Positions 1 through 10,052 of a stretch of DNA of 64,000 nucleotides are shown in pieces. The notes beneath the pieces are model-generated. The model made no database searches, was not told where the DNA came from, and saw nothing but the letters and a program-made list of their open reading frames with translations. The position numbers were made by a program, and so were the translations under genes. Source of the stretch: an uncultured Acidimicrobiales bacterium (GTDB lineage: Bacteria > Actinomycetota > Acidimicrobiia > Acidimicrobiales > CADCSY01). Position 1 is the stretch's first letter, and the number at the start of each line of letters is the position of its first letter. The DNA is taken from NCBI GenBank assembly GCA_902805555.1, contig CADCSY010000040.1, positions 1 to 64,000 of the forward strand, written 5' to 3'.

Positions 1-97
1 GCGGCGCCGTCGAGCGGCGGGCGCGGTGCCGGCGGCGGCTCCCGACGTCGCTGAGCGCAGGGAGCACCGCTGACGGGTCCGCGGGGGCTGCGCGAGG

Positions 98-2029
98 ATG
101 ACCCCCGTGCCCGACCTGTCAGCGGATCTCGCCTCCTCGGACGACGAGACCATCCGGCTGGCGCTCGAGGGGGCGCAGGTCCCGGCGCTGCTGCCTGCGC
201 TGGCCGCTGCCCTCGACGACGCCTCGCTCGTGCCCGAGCACCTCCGTCCCGACCTCTCCGTGCTCATGGACCCGACGGCCGGGCTGTCACCCGAGCAGCT
301 GGAGGAGGCCCGGGCGGTGGCGTTCGGCGCCCTCGTCCGCCTGCGCGACGAGGGTCGTGAGGTCGACCCCGTCCCCACCCGGGACCAGCTGCGCACGCTG
401 CTCGAGTACACCTCCGGCGGGGCGCCGGTGGACGACTACCTCGAGCTGCTCCAGGAGGAGCTCGGGCTCGGGGACGACCCCCGCACCCCCTCGTGGCGCA
501 AGGGCGACATCGCCCCCGACCGGCCCTTCACGGTGGCGGTGGTGGGCGCCGGCATGTCGGGGCTCGCCGCTGCCCACCGCCTCCGCCAGGCCGGGCTCGA
601 CGTGGTCGTGCTCGAGAAGAACGACGACGTCGGCGGCACCTGGTTGGAGAACACCTACCCGGGCTGCCGGGTCGACGTGTCCAACCACTTCTACAGCTAC
701 TCCTTCGCCCAGCGGACCGACTGGCCGGAGCACTTCTCGTCCCAGCAGGTGCTGCTCGACTACTTCCGCAGCGTCGCCGACCGCTGCGACCTGCGGCCCC
801 TCATCCGCTTCCGCACCGAGGTCACGGCCATCGAGCTCGACGAGTCGACGATGACGTGGACGTTGCAGCTCCTGGGACCGGACGGTGAGGAGGAGGCGCT
901 CGAGGCGCACGCGGTCGTGAGCGCCGTGGGCCAGCTCAACCGGCCGAACCTCCCCGACATCCCCGGGGTCGAGCGCTTCGAGGGCCAGGCCTTCCACTCG
1001 GCCCGCTGGGACCACGGCGTCGAGCTCGACGGCAGGAAGGTGGCGATCATCGGCACCGGGGCGAGCGCAGCGCAGTTCATCCCCGTCGTGGCCGACAGGG
1101 CCGGCGAGCTCACGATCTTCCAGCGCACACCGGCCTGGTTCATCCCGACCCCGGAGTACCACGAGGCGGTGCCCGAGGCGGTGCAGTGGCTGTTCCGCAA
1201 CGTCCCGGGCTACGCCAACTGGTTCCGGTTCTGGATCTTCTGGCGCAGCGTCGAGGGTCTGCGCCCCGCCGCCACCGTCGATCCCGAGTGGAGCGGCGGC
1301 GAGCAGTCCGTCAGCGAGCTCAACGAGATGGTGCGCCAGCTGCTCACCGGCTACCTCCAGGCCGAGTTCGCCGGCGCGCCCGAGCTGCTCGACCACGTCG
1401 TCCCCGACTACCCCCCGTTCGCCAAGCGCTTCATCCGTGACAACGGGATCTGGGCGAGGACGCTGCAGCGCGACGACGTGCACCTCGTGGGCACCCGCAT
1501 CGCCGAGGTCGAGCCGGAGGGCGTCCGCACGGTCGACGGGACCCTCCACGAGGCCGACGTCATCATCTACGGCACCGGCTTCCAGGCGTCGGACTTCCTC
1601 ATGCCGATGAAGGTCGTCGGCCGGGGCGGGGTGGACCTGCACGAGCGCTGGGGTGGCGACGCCCGGGCCTACCTCGGCATCACGCTGCCCGGGTACCCGA
1701 ACCTGTTCCTGCTGTACGGGCCGAACACGAACATCGTGGTGAACGGCAGCATCATCTACTTCTCGGAGTGCGAGGTGCACTACGTCCTCAGCTGCATCCG
1801 CCAGGAGCTCGAGCGGGGGGTGCGGGCCATCGACGCGCTGCCGGCGGTGCACGACGCCTACAACGAGCGGGTCGACGCCGAGAACCGGCGGATGGCGTGG
1901 GGGGCGTCCGACGTGAACAGCTGGTACAAGAACGCCACCGGGCGCACCGCGCAGAACTGGCCGTTCAGCCTGCTCGAGTACTGGCAGCTCACCCGGGTGG
2001 CCGACCTCGACGACTACGAGCTGCTCTAG
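98..2029 (+). CDS. Flavin-containing monooxygenase (Baeyer-Villiger / 4-hydroxyacetophenone monooxygenase-like)
   Basis: FAD-binding GAGMSGLAAAHRLRQAGLDVVVLEKNDDVGGTW, second Rossmann IGTGASAAQ, FMO-like region. Confidence 0.9.
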   Translation: MTPVPDLSADLASSDDETIRLALEGAQVPALLPALAAALDDASLVPEHLRPDLSVLMDPTAGLSPEQLEEARAVAFGALVRLRDEGREVDPVPTRDQLRTLLEYTSGGAPVDDYLELLQEELGLGDDPRTPSWRKGDIAPDRPFTVAVVGAGMSGLAAAHRLRQAGLDVVVLEKNDDVGGTWLENTYPGCRVDVSNHFYSYSFAQRTDWPEHFSSQQVLLDYFRSVADRCDLRPLIRFRTEVTAIELDESTMTWTLQLLGPDGEEEALEAHAVVSAVGQLNRPNLPDIPGVERFEGQAFHSARWDHGVELDGRKVAIIGTGASAAQFIPVVADRAGELTIFQRTPAWFIPTPEYHEAVPEAVQWLFRNVPGYANWFRFWIFWRSVEGLRPAATVDPEWSGGEQSVSELNEMVRQLLTGYLQAEFAGAPELLDHVVPDYPPFAKRFIRDNGIWARTLQRDDVHLVGTRIAEVEPEGVRTVDGTLHEADVIIYGTGFQASDFLMPMKVVGRGGVDLHERWGGDARAYLGITLPGYPNLFLLYGPNTNIVVNGSIIYFSECEVHYVLSCIRQELERGVRAIDALPAVHDAYNERVDAENRRMAWGASDVNSWYKNATGRTAQNWPFSLLEYWQLTRVADLDDYELL

Positions 2030-2031
2030 CA

Positions 2032-2057
2032 GCGGGAGGCGGACGGACCGTTCCCGC
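2032..2057. terminator. Putative bidirectional terminator hairpin between convergent genes
   Basis: GCGGGA...ACGGaCCGT-TCCCGC inverted repeat between convergent stop codons; asymmetric 5-nt bulge. Confidence 0.4.
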
Positions 2058-2065
2058 CCGTGGTG

Positions 2066-2464
2066 CTACTCCGCGGCGGCGGCCTTCTTCGCCTTGGCCG
2101 CCTGGCTCCGTGCCAGCAGCGCCGCCGGGATCTTGCTGGCGCCGGGATCGGCGGGCGGCGCGTCGGCCGTTGCCGCTGCGGGGGCCGCCGCCGGCGTCGG
2201 TCGTGCGGCTTCCTCGGCGGCCTGCGCAGCGGCGGCGGCACGGCGTTCGAGGTGGTCGTCCCAGTCGTCCTCGGCCACGACCGCCTCGGCGTCCACCGAC
2301 CCGAGCCAGACGCCGTTGTCGAACTGGACCCAGTAGCGGGTCCACGTGAGGCCGTTGACCAGCTCGATGCGACCCGAGGTCCCCTCGGGGACGCCGACGA
2401 GGTCGTGCGCCGCGACCACCCGGCTCTTGGTCGAGAGGCCCTTGGCTCCACGCGTCTTCGCCAT
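2066..2464 (-). CDS. Hypothetical protein with Ala/Pro-rich C-terminal half
   Basis: ORF from MAKTRGAKGLSTKSRVV; codon bias consistent with coding. Confidence 0.65.
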   Translation of the reverse strand: MAKTRGAKGLSTKSRVVAAHDLVGVPEGTSGRIELVNGLTWTRYWVQFDNGVWLGSVDAEAVVAEDDWDDHLERRAAAAAQAAEEAARPTPAAAPAAATADAPPADPGASKIPAALLARSQAAKAKKAAAAE

Positions 2465-2669
2465 GAGGCCCAGCACCGTACCCGTCGCCCTGGGGCCACG
2501 TTCCACGTCGCCCCTGGCAACAGACCCGCCGAGGGCTCGCTCCCCGTGGGTGTCGACCTGTGGGTGTCGACACCCCGACGCCGGACCCGGGCCGGTCGGC
2601 CCGTCGCGAGGACGGGAGCCAGCCGGTCCGGTCGCTCCGCGTGCACGGAGCGCCCGGACCTGCCTGCGC

Positions 2670-3860
2670 TCAGCCGAGGCCGGGCTGCACGAGGTACTTG
2701 ACCGCCCCGTCCTCCTTCTTCTGGAACGTGCGGTAGGCGTCGGGGCCACCGGAGAGGGAGATGCGGTGGGTGGCGAAGTCGTCCACGCCGAGGGGGTCAT
2801 CGTCGGTCAGCAGCGGCAGGATCTCGGGGACCCAGCGCTTGACGTTGGCCTGGCCCATCCGCAGCTGGATCTGCTTGTCGAACATGGTGAGCATCGGGAA
2901 CGGGTCGGACATCCCCCCGTACACCCCGCTGAGGGAGATCGTGCCGCCGCGGCGGACGATGTCGATCGCTGCGTGGATGGCACCCATCCGGTCGATGCCC
3001 GTGTGCTCCATCACCTTCTCGACGACCTTGTCGGGCATGAGCGACGTCAGCTTGTGGGCGATGGTGCCGACGGGGTCCCCGTGGGCCTCCATGCCGACGG
3101 CGTCGACCACGGCGTCCGGCCCCCGCCCGTCCGTGAGGCCCCTGATGACCTCGCCGATCTCCCCGTTGTCCCGCAGGTCGAGCACGTCGACACCTCGACG
3201 GCGGGCCCGCTCGAGCCGCTCGGGGACGAGGTCGACCCCGATCACCCGGCCCGCACCCTGCTGCATCGCGACGCGGCACGACATGTCGCCGATCGGCCCG
3301 AGCCCCAGCACCACGAGCGTGCCGCCGGCGGGGACGTCGGCGTACGCCACCGCCTGCCACGCCGTGGGGAGGACGTCGGAGAGGTACACGAAGCGGTCGT
3401 CGGCCGGGCCCTCGGGCACCTTGATCGGCCCGAACTGGGCCTGCGGCACCCGGAGGTACTCGGCCTGGGCGCCGGGCACCTGGCCGTACAGCTTCGTGTA
3501 GCCGAACAAGGGGGCACCGGAGCCCTGCTCGCGGAGCTGGGTCGTCTCGCACTGGGTCTGCAGGCCGGTGTCGCACATGAAGCAGCTGCCGCAGGAGATC
3601 TGGAACGGGATGACGACGCGGTCGCCGGGGGCGATGCCCGTCACGCCGCCGCCGACCTCCTCCACGATCCCCATCGGCTCGTGGCCGAGGATGTCCCCCT
3701 CTGTCATGAAGGGGGTGAGCACCTCGTACAGGTGGAGATCCGACCCGCAGATGCCCGACGAGGTGATGCGGATGATCGCGTCGGTCGGCTCCTGGATCGT
3801 GGGGTCGGGGACCTCGTCCACCCGCACGTCTCGCTGGCCGTGCCACACAAGAGCCTTCAT
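2670..3860 (-). CDS. Zinc-dependent alcohol dehydrogenase (formaldehyde dehydrogenase-like MDR family)
   Basis: MKALVWHGQRDVRVDEVPDP, GHEPMGIVEEVG, GLGPIGDM; SD-like GGAGG upstream of ATG. Confidence 0.9.
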   Translation of the reverse strand: MKALVWHGQRDVRVDEVPDPTIQEPTDAIIRITSSGICGSDLHLYEVLTPFMTEGDILGHEPMGIVEEVGGGVTGIAPGDRVVIPFQISCGSCFMCDTGLQTQCETTQLREQGSGAPLFGYTKLYGQVPGAQAEYLRVPQAQFGPIKVPEGPADDRFVYLSDVLPTAWQAVAYADVPAGGTLVVLGLGPIGDMSCRVAMQQGAGRVIGVDLVPERLERARRRGVDVLDLRDNGEIGEVIRGLTDGRGPDAVVDAVGMEAHGDPVGTIAHKLTSLMPDKVVEKVMEHTGIDRMGAIHAAIDIVRRGGTISLSGVYGGMSDPFPMLTMFDKQIQLRMGQANVKRWVPEILPLLTDDDPLGVDDFATHRISLSGGPDAYRTFQKKEDGAVKYLVQPGLG

Positions 3861-4000
3861 CCGAATCGCCTCCACCTCGGGGAGGCGCGCCCGTGCGGCG
3901 CGCCCGGTCGGAGCCCGCTACCCGTGGCGCACGGCCGGGAACCCCGGGCGGCGCTCGCCCGGGAAGGCGCGTGGGACGAGACCTTCGACGTGCGATCATC

Positions 4001-4240
4001 GTGAGCGTGACGACGGCGTCCCCGACCACCGACACCCGACCGGTCGAGGTCGATCTCGACGGTGACCACGACCGATTCGCCCACTACGGGCAGCGGGCGG
4101 CGATCAACCGGGCCTACGTGACGGGTGAGGAGATCGTCGCGCTGTGCGGGAAGCGCTTCGTCCCGACGAGGGACCCGAGCCGCTACCCGGTCTGCCCCAC
4201 CTGCCGGGAGATCGTGGCCGCACGTTCGGCCGGGACCTAG
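4001..4240 (+). CDS. DUF3039-like small protein with CxxC-type motif
   Basis: ALCGKRFVPTRDPSRYPVCPTCREI; GTG start, exact start uncertain (4001 or 4007). Confidence 0.7.
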   Translation: MSVTTASPTTDTRPVEVDLDGDHDRFAHYGQRAAINRAYVTGEEIVALCGKRFVPTRDPSRYPVCPTCREIVAARSAGT

Positions 4241-4920
4241 CGCAGGTCGTCGGCGCCGGGGCTCGGGCTCGTCCCGAAGGAGGGGGCCTGCGCCAGGCCG
4301 AGCAGCTCCCGTGCCTCGGCGGCCGCCGCGCTGTGGTCGCGGACGTGGATGGCGGTGAGGCCGACCGCCGCCGCCCCCTCCACCATGGCGGCCGCGTCGT
4401 CGAGGAACAGCGCCTCGGTCGGGTCCACGCCGAGGCGCAGGCAGGCCAGGCGGTAGATGGCGGCGTCGGGCTTGCGCATGCCCACGTCGCACGAGATGAC
4501 GACCTCGTCGGCGCCGAGCCCCGACACCGCCGCGCCGAAGCTGTCGGACCACCCGGAGAACTGGTTGGAGACGATGGCCGTCCGCAACCCGGCGGCCCGG
4601 GCGTCGGCCAGCACGGAGCACATCGGCTCGCTCCACTCGAGCGCGCCGAGCAGGAAGTGCGAGCTGGCGGGGTCGACCATCGAGGCCGCCCCCGGCAGCT
4701 GCTGGTCGACCCACGCCAGCAGCTCGTCGAGGGCGACCTCGCCGCGCTCGCAGCGGTGGGGGAGGGAGTCCCCGTCGCCCTCCGCCTGGACCGCCCGGTA
4801 GAGGATCATCCCGGCGGCGCCGACGTCGAACGGTGCACCCTCGAGCTGGCGGGTGAACAGCTCGAGGAGCGGCCGGGTGAGCGTCCCCGCAGCGTCGAAC
4901 AGCACCGCCCGCAGCGGCAC
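4237..4920 (-). CDS. HAD-family hydrolase
   Basis: VLFDAAGTLT, SNQ, KPDAAIYRLAC, FLDDAAA motifs. Confidence 0.85.
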   Translation of the reverse strand: MPLRAVLFDAAGTLTRPLLELFTRQLEGAPFDVGAAGMILYRAVQAEGDGDSLPHRCERGEVALDELLAWVDQQLPGAASMVDPASSHFLLGALEWSEPMCSVLADARAAGLRTAIVSNQFSGWSDSFGAAVSGLGADEVVISCDVGMRKPDAAIYRLACLRLGVDPTEALFLDDAAAMVEGAAAVGLTAIHVRDHSAAAAEARELLGLAQAPSFGTSPSPGADDLR

Positions 4921-4927
4921 CGGTCGC

Positions 4928-6481
4928 TCAGCCGCCGACGCGACGGTCCCTCCCTGCCCAGAAGGGCTCCCGGAGCTCCCGCTTGAGGATCTTGCCGGAC
5001 GGGTTGCGGGGGAGGGACTCGACGAAGTCCACCGAGGTGGGGCACTTGTACCGCGCCAGCTGCTCCTTGGTGTAGGCGATGAGGTCCTCGGGCGACGGCG
5101 GGTCGCCGGCGGCGACGACCATCGCCTTCACGGTCTCGCCCCAGCGCTCGTCCGGCACGCCGATCACGGCGACGTCGGCCACCTGCGGGTGCATCATCAG
5201 GACGTTCTCGACCTCTGCGGGGTACACGTTCTCCCCGCCGGAGACGATCATGTCCTTCACCCGGTCGTACAGGTAGAGGTAGCCGTCCTTCATGAAGCCG
5301 GCGTCGCCGGTCTTCACCCAGCCGTCCTCGGTCTTGCTGGCCGCCGTCTCCTCGGGCTTGCGCCAGTAGCCGGCCATGTTCTGCCGGGAGCGGATCCAGA
5401 CCTCGCCCACCTCCCCCTCGGGCTGGTCGCCGCCCTCCTCGCCGACGATGCGGAGCTCGACGCCCGGCATCGGCTTGCCGCAGGAGCGGAGCAGGTCCGG
5501 GTTGCCCTCGGGGTCGTGGTCGGCGGGGTCGAGCTGGGTGACGGCGCCGGTGGTCTCGGTGAGCCCGTAGACCTGGATGAAGTCGCACTTGAACGTCTCC
5601 ATCGCCTTGGTCAGGACCTTGTCGGTGATGGGTGAGGCGCCGTACACGATCGTCTCGAGGCTCGAGAGGTCGGCGTCGTCGACGCCTGGCGTCATGAGCA
5701 GGAACTGCAGCACCGCCGGGACGAAGATGGCGTGGGTCACCCGGTGCTCGGGGATGGCGCGCAGGATCCCGGCCGGGTCCACGTCGCGCTGCAGGACCGT
5801 GTGGCCGCCCATGTACATGACGGCGATGTCCCACCCGGAGCCGGCGATGTGGAACAGCGGCATGACCCCGAGGTTCACCATGTCGGCCCGGAAGCCCCAC
5901 AGGCTGGTGGCGCCGCCGAGGAGCCCGAAGAGGTTGTCGTTCGTGAGCATCACGCCCTTGGGCAGACCGGTGGTGCCCGAGGTGTAGAGCTGGACGGCGG
6001 TGCTCTCCGGGGTCGAGCTCGTGCCCGGGTCGTCGGCGGGCTGCTCGTCGGCCCAGGCCGCGTAGGAGGGCCAGCGGTCGTGCTCGCCGATCGCCACGAT
6101 CGTGGTGACGGTCGCGAGCTGGTCCTCGATCTGCTCCACCTGGGAGGTGAAGTCCGGTCCGACGAAGACCACCTTGGCCTGCGCGTCGTCGATGATCTGC
6201 GCGATCTCCCTGGGGGCCAGTCGCCAGTTCACGGCGACCGTGACCGCGTCGAGCTTCCCGGCGGCGAACGTGACCTCGAAGTACTCGGGCACGTTCTTGT
6301 CGATGAACGCCACCCGGTCGTCCTTGCCGATGCCGGCTGCGGCGAGGCCCTGCGCCACCTGGTTCGAGCGTCGGTCCATCTCGGCGAAGGTGATCGTCCT
6401 GCCCTCGAAGGTGAGCATGGGCCGGTCGGCCCGCTCCTTCCCGTGCACCCGGACGATGTCCGCCAGCGTCTCGATCGCCAT
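4928..6481 (-). CDS. AMP-binding acyl-CoA synthetase (FadD-like)
   Basis: YTSGTTGLPKGVMLTN, GLTETTG, GRDRRVGG end; SD-like AAGGGGG upstream of ATG. Confidence 0.92.
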   Translation of the reverse strand: MAIETLADIVRVHGKERADRPMLTFEGRTITFAEMDRRSNQVAQGLAAAGIGKDDRVAFIDKNVPEYFEVTFAAGKLDAVTVAVNWRLAPREIAQIIDDAQAKVVFVGPDFTSQVEQIEDQLATVTTIVAIGEHDRWPSYAAWADEQPADDPGTSSTPESTAVQLYTSGTTGLPKGVMLTNDNLFGLLGGATSLWGFRADMVNLGVMPLFHIAGSGWDIAVMYMGGHTVLQRDVDPAGILRAIPEHRVTHAIFVPAVLQFLLMTPGVDDADLSSLETIVYGASPITDKVLTKAMETFKCDFIQVYGLTETTGAVTQLDPADHDPEGNPDLLRSCGKPMPGVELRIVGEEGGDQPEGEVGEVWIRSRQNMAGYWRKPEETAASKTEDGWVKTGDAGFMKDGYLYLYDRVKDMIVSGGENVYPAEVENVLMMHPQVADVAVIGVPDERWGETVKAMVVAAGDPPSPEDLIAYTKEQLARYKCPTSVDFVESLPRNPSGKILKRELREPFWAGRDRRVGG

Positions 6482-6776
6482 GTCGTCCCCCTTCGTCCTG
6501 GCCCCCATGGCCAGGGGCGCCAGCATCGCGCACCCGCCGGCGGCCGGTGACAGCGGTCACAGGAGCGGGCCCGTCCCCGGGGATGCGACTTGTGCTGCGT
6601 GGCGGCGGGTACGCTCGGGAGCGGACGTCCGCAGCCGTGCGGACCAGTGGGAGACCGGTCGCCGCCAAGGCGGGCCGGACCCCGACCCTGAGAGGCGTCG
6701 TCGACGGGCGGTCCTGGCCACGGAGCAGCGCTCCGGGGCGGGGGGCCATCCTCAGCCGGCGTGCGTCGGAGAGCGC

Positions 6777-9700
6777 ATGCACGAAGCAGCACCACCAGCC
6801 ACAGCGTCCACGGGTGCGGTCCCGCCCTCCGACGACGTCCTCGCTGCGATGGCCGGGGCGGCGGCGGCCGGCGAGGCCACGGCCGACGAGCTCCTGGTCC
6901 TGCGCGCCTCCCCGGGACGCTGGCGCCACGCGCTGGAGGTCCTCCTCGACGACACGGAGGACCAGCTCGAGGTCGTGCGCTCGCTGCCGGGTGAGGAGCG
7001 CGACCAGGTGGTGTCCGACTTCGAGGCCGAGCGTGACCGGCTCTCTGCCGCGCTCGACCTGCTCGTCGGGACCGTGGTGGACGGCGCCCCCGGACCTGCG
7101 CTGCAGGCGCCCGGAGAGGTGCGGCTCCAGCTGTCGTGGTCGGCCGGCCAGATCGTGGCCTGGGCGGCCGGTCCGTTCGCCCCTCCGGCGGACGCAGACG
7201 AGCTGCGCAGCCTGCTGACGGGCGCAGGTGCGCCCTCGAGCGGCTGGGCCGACCACCGTCCCGTCCAGCTGCCGGCCAGCGCCCCGGCCAGCTCGCTCGC
7301 CATCTCCGTGGACGACGCCCTCGGCTGGCTCGTCGCCCTCGGTGGGAGCGCAGGAGGCGATCGCCTGGGGCCGAGCGCCGTGTGGATCGGCCGGGTCGCG
7401 GCCTGGGGCGTGCGCCTCATCGCTCGCGGGTCGGTCGTGCCGACGCTGCGGACGAAGCGGAGCGGACGTGGCCAGGGCGCCGACGCCCCGAGCAACGAGA
7501 AGATGGGGGAGCTGGCGGTTCGCTGGGTGCCGGCGCTGGTGGAGCAGCGGGTGCTCGACGACCTCGTCCGCTCCCTCCCAGGCACGGTCACGGCCTTCGA
7601 CCGGCCCGACGGCAAGGTGCTGACGCTGTCGGTCCTCGGTGCCGTCGTCGACGCGGTGGCCACCGACGCAGCCAGCCGGGTCGAGCTCCCCGCCCCACCT
7701 CCCGCCCCCCGCACGGTCACCGACGTCGCCGAGGCCTTCCTCACCCGCCTCGACGGCTCGACCTTCGAGGCCCCCACCCGCAGCGGGGCCGAGCTCGTCA
7801 GCCGCCTCGAGCGGTGGTCGCGCTCGGTGACCTCGGTCAGCGACAGCCGCCTCGTCGTCCAGCTCGACCCGCCCGACTCGGGCGGCGCGTGGTACCTGTC
7901 GGTCCTCGGCCCCGACCCCGAGGGCCACCTGATCCCGGTCGAGGTGGCGCTCGTCGACGGGGCCTCCAAGCGGCGCACGGCCGACGACCTCAACCGCCTC
8001 GAGCGGCTCGTGCCCGCGCTCCAGCGCCCGGGTGGGCTCCGCCGGGGCCAGGTGTACCTGAACCAGGACGAGGCCTGGGAGCTGATGACGACGACGGGTC
8101 CTGGCCTCGCGGCGGCCGGGTTCGACGTCCGGGTCCCCGCCCTCTCGCGCCGCCGGCCCACCGCGAGCCTCCGCCTCTTCGCCGAGCCCGCCGACCCGAG
8201 CGTGGTCGGGGCGCACCAGCTCTCGCAGGTCCGCTGGACGGCGCTGTTCGACGACGTCGAGCTCACCGCCGCCGAGATCGCCCGCCTGGCCGCCGACGCC
8301 CGACCGCTGGTGCGGTCGCGCGGCCGCTGGGTCGAGCTCGACCAGGCCGACCTGGCCGAGGCCGCAGCCGCCCTCGCCGAGCGGGCCGACAAGACCCTGC
8401 TGACCGGCGCCGAGGTGCTCCGCCACGCCATCGGCCTCGACGGCTCCACGCTCTCGGGCGGCCTGCAGGTCGACGGGAGCGGGTGGGCGGCGGACCTCCT
8501 CGCCAAGGCGGGCGCGGTGGGGGCCGAGGCGTCGACCACCCCGAGCGGCTTCGTGGGGGAGCTGCGCAGCTACCAGGCCGAGGCCCTGTCCTGGCTCGGC
8601 TTCCTCGACTCCGTCGAGCTCGGCGGCTGCCTCGCCCTCGACATGGGGCTCGGGAAGACGCCGACGGTGCTCGCCCACCTGGCACGCACCGTCGGCGGGG
8701 GTCCCGCCCTCGTGATCGCACCCCCGGCGGTCGTCGGGAACTGGGCGGCGGAGGCAGCGAAGTTCGCGCCGGGGCTCAAGGTCGTCGTCCACCACGGCGC
8801 CTCCCGTGGGAGCGCGGAGGAGCTGGCCGTCGAGGTGGCGGGCGCCGACGTCGTCATCACCACCTACGGCACCGCGGTGCGCGACGTGGAGGCGCTCGCC
8901 GGCCACGCCTGGGACAGGCTCGTGCTGGACGAGGCCCAGGTGATCAAGAACCCCACCAACGAGACGTCCCAGCAGCTGCGCCGCATCCCCGCTCGCATAC
9001 GGCTGGCCCTCACCGGGACGCCGATCGAGAACGGCCTCGGCGACCTGTGGGCGATCCTCGACTTCACGAACCCGGGCCTCCTCGGCGCTCGTGCCGCCTT
9101 CGTCGCCCAGCTCTCGGCCGAGAGCGCTCGCGGCAACGGGAGCGCGCCGGCCGAAGCGGGCACGACGGGGCGCGCCGGTGGCGAGCAGGCCCTCCGGGCG
9201 CTGAACGGCGTGCTCGTCTTCCGCCGCACGAAGAGCGAGCCTGCGGTCGCGGCCGAGCTGCCCGAGCGCATCGACCAGCTCGACCACTGCACGATGACGC
9301 CGGAGCAGATCGGGTTGTACCAGGCGGTGATCGACCGGCTCGTGGCCACGGCGGGGAGCGAGGAGGGGGAGGAGCCCCGCAAGGGAGCCGTGCTGGCCGC
9401 CATCACCGCGCTCAAGCAGATCTGCAACCACCCCGCCGCCTACCAGGCCGACGACAAGCCGCTCGCCGGCCGGTCGGGCAAGCTCACCCGGCTCGAGGAG
9501 ATCGTCGACTCGGTGTTCGCCGCCGGCGAGCGGGTGCTCGTCTTCACCCACTTCGCCGAGTGGGGCAAGAAGCTGGCCGACCACCTGAGCGCCCGCACCG
9601 GCATCCCCATCTCCTGCTACCACGGCGGCCTCGCCCGCGGCGCCCGTGACGAGCTGGTGCGCGAGTTCCAGTCGGGGACCGGGCCGGGCGCCCTCGTGCT

Positions 9701-10052
9701 CTCGCTCAAGGCGGGCGGCACCGGGCTCAACCTGACGGCGGCGAGCCACGTGGTCCTCTACGACCGCTGGTGGAACCCAGCGGTGGAGGACCAGGCGCGC
9801 GACCGTGCGTGGCGCATCGGGCAGAAGAACATCGTGGTCTCCCACCGCCTGGTGTGCCCGGGGACGGTCGACGAGCGGGTGGAGGAGGTCGTCGCCGGCA
9901 AGCGCCACATCGCCAACCTCGTCCTCCCGAAGTCGAGCTCGCTCGCCGACCTCGACCGCCAGCAGCTCCGGGTGGCCTTCGGGCTCCGGCCCGACGAGCT
10001 CCTCACCGAGGATCCCGAGGGCGGCGGGACGGGTCAGGAGGCGGCGGCGTGA
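6777..10052 (+). CDS. SNF2-family DEAD/DEAH-box helicase
   Basis: LALDMGLGKTPTVLAHL, LDEAQVIKNP, LALTGTPIENGLGDLW, RAWRIGQ motifs. Confidence 0.93.
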   Translation: MHEAAPPATASTGAVPPSDDVLAAMAGAAAAGEATADELLVLRASPGRWRHALEVLLDDTEDQLEVVRSLPGEERDQVVSDFEAERDRLSAALDLLVGTVVDGAPGPALQAPGEVRLQLSWSAGQIVAWAAGPFAPPADADELRSLLTGAGAPSSGWADHRPVQLPASAPASSLAISVDDALGWLVALGGSAGGDRLGPSAVWIGRVAAWGVRLIARGSVVPTLRTKRSGRGQGADAPSNEKMGELAVRWVPALVEQRVLDDLVRSLPGTVTAFDRPDGKVLTLSVLGAVVDAVATDAASRVELPAPPPAPRTVTDVAEAFLTRLDGSTFEAPTRSGAELVSRLERWSRSVTSVSDSRLVVQLDPPDSGGAWYLSVLGPDPEGHLIPVEVALVDGASKRRTADDLNRLERLVPALQRPGGLRRGQVYLNQDEAWELMTTTGPGLAAAGFDVRVPALSRRRPTASLRLFAEPADPSVVGAHQLSQVRWTALFDDVELTAAEIARLAADARPLVRSRGRWVELDQADLAEAAAALAERADKTLLTGAEVLRHAIGLDGSTLSGGLQVDGSGWAADLLAKAGAVGAEASTTPSGFVGELRSYQAEALSWLGFLDSVELGGCLALDMGLGKTPTVLAHLARTVGGGPALVIAPPAVVGNWAAEAAKFAPGLKVVVHHGASRGSAEELAVEVAGADVVITTYGTAVRDVEALAGHAWDRLVLDEAQVIKNPTNETSQQLRRIPARIRLALTGTPIENGLGDLWAILDFTNPGLLGARAAFVAQLSAESARGNGSAPAEAGTTGRAGGEQALRALNGVLVFRRTKSEPAVAAELPERIDQLDHCTMTPEQIGLYQAVIDRLVATAGSEEGEEPRKGAVLAAITALKQICNHPAAYQADDKPLAGRSGKLTRLEEIVDSVFAAGERVLVFTHFAEWGKKLADHLSARTGIPISCYHGGLARGARDELVREFQSGTGPGALVLSLKAGGTGLNLTAASHVVLYDRWWNPAVEDQARDRAWRIGQKNIVVSHRLVCPGTVDERVEEVVAGKRHIANLVLPKSSSLADLDRQQLRVAFGLRPDELLTEDPEGGGTGQEAAA

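Noticed and set aside
287-1852. 521-aa ORF antisense to the monooxygenase
   Set aside because: Composition is a mirror of GC-rich codon bias and the plus-strand gene has strong family motifs.
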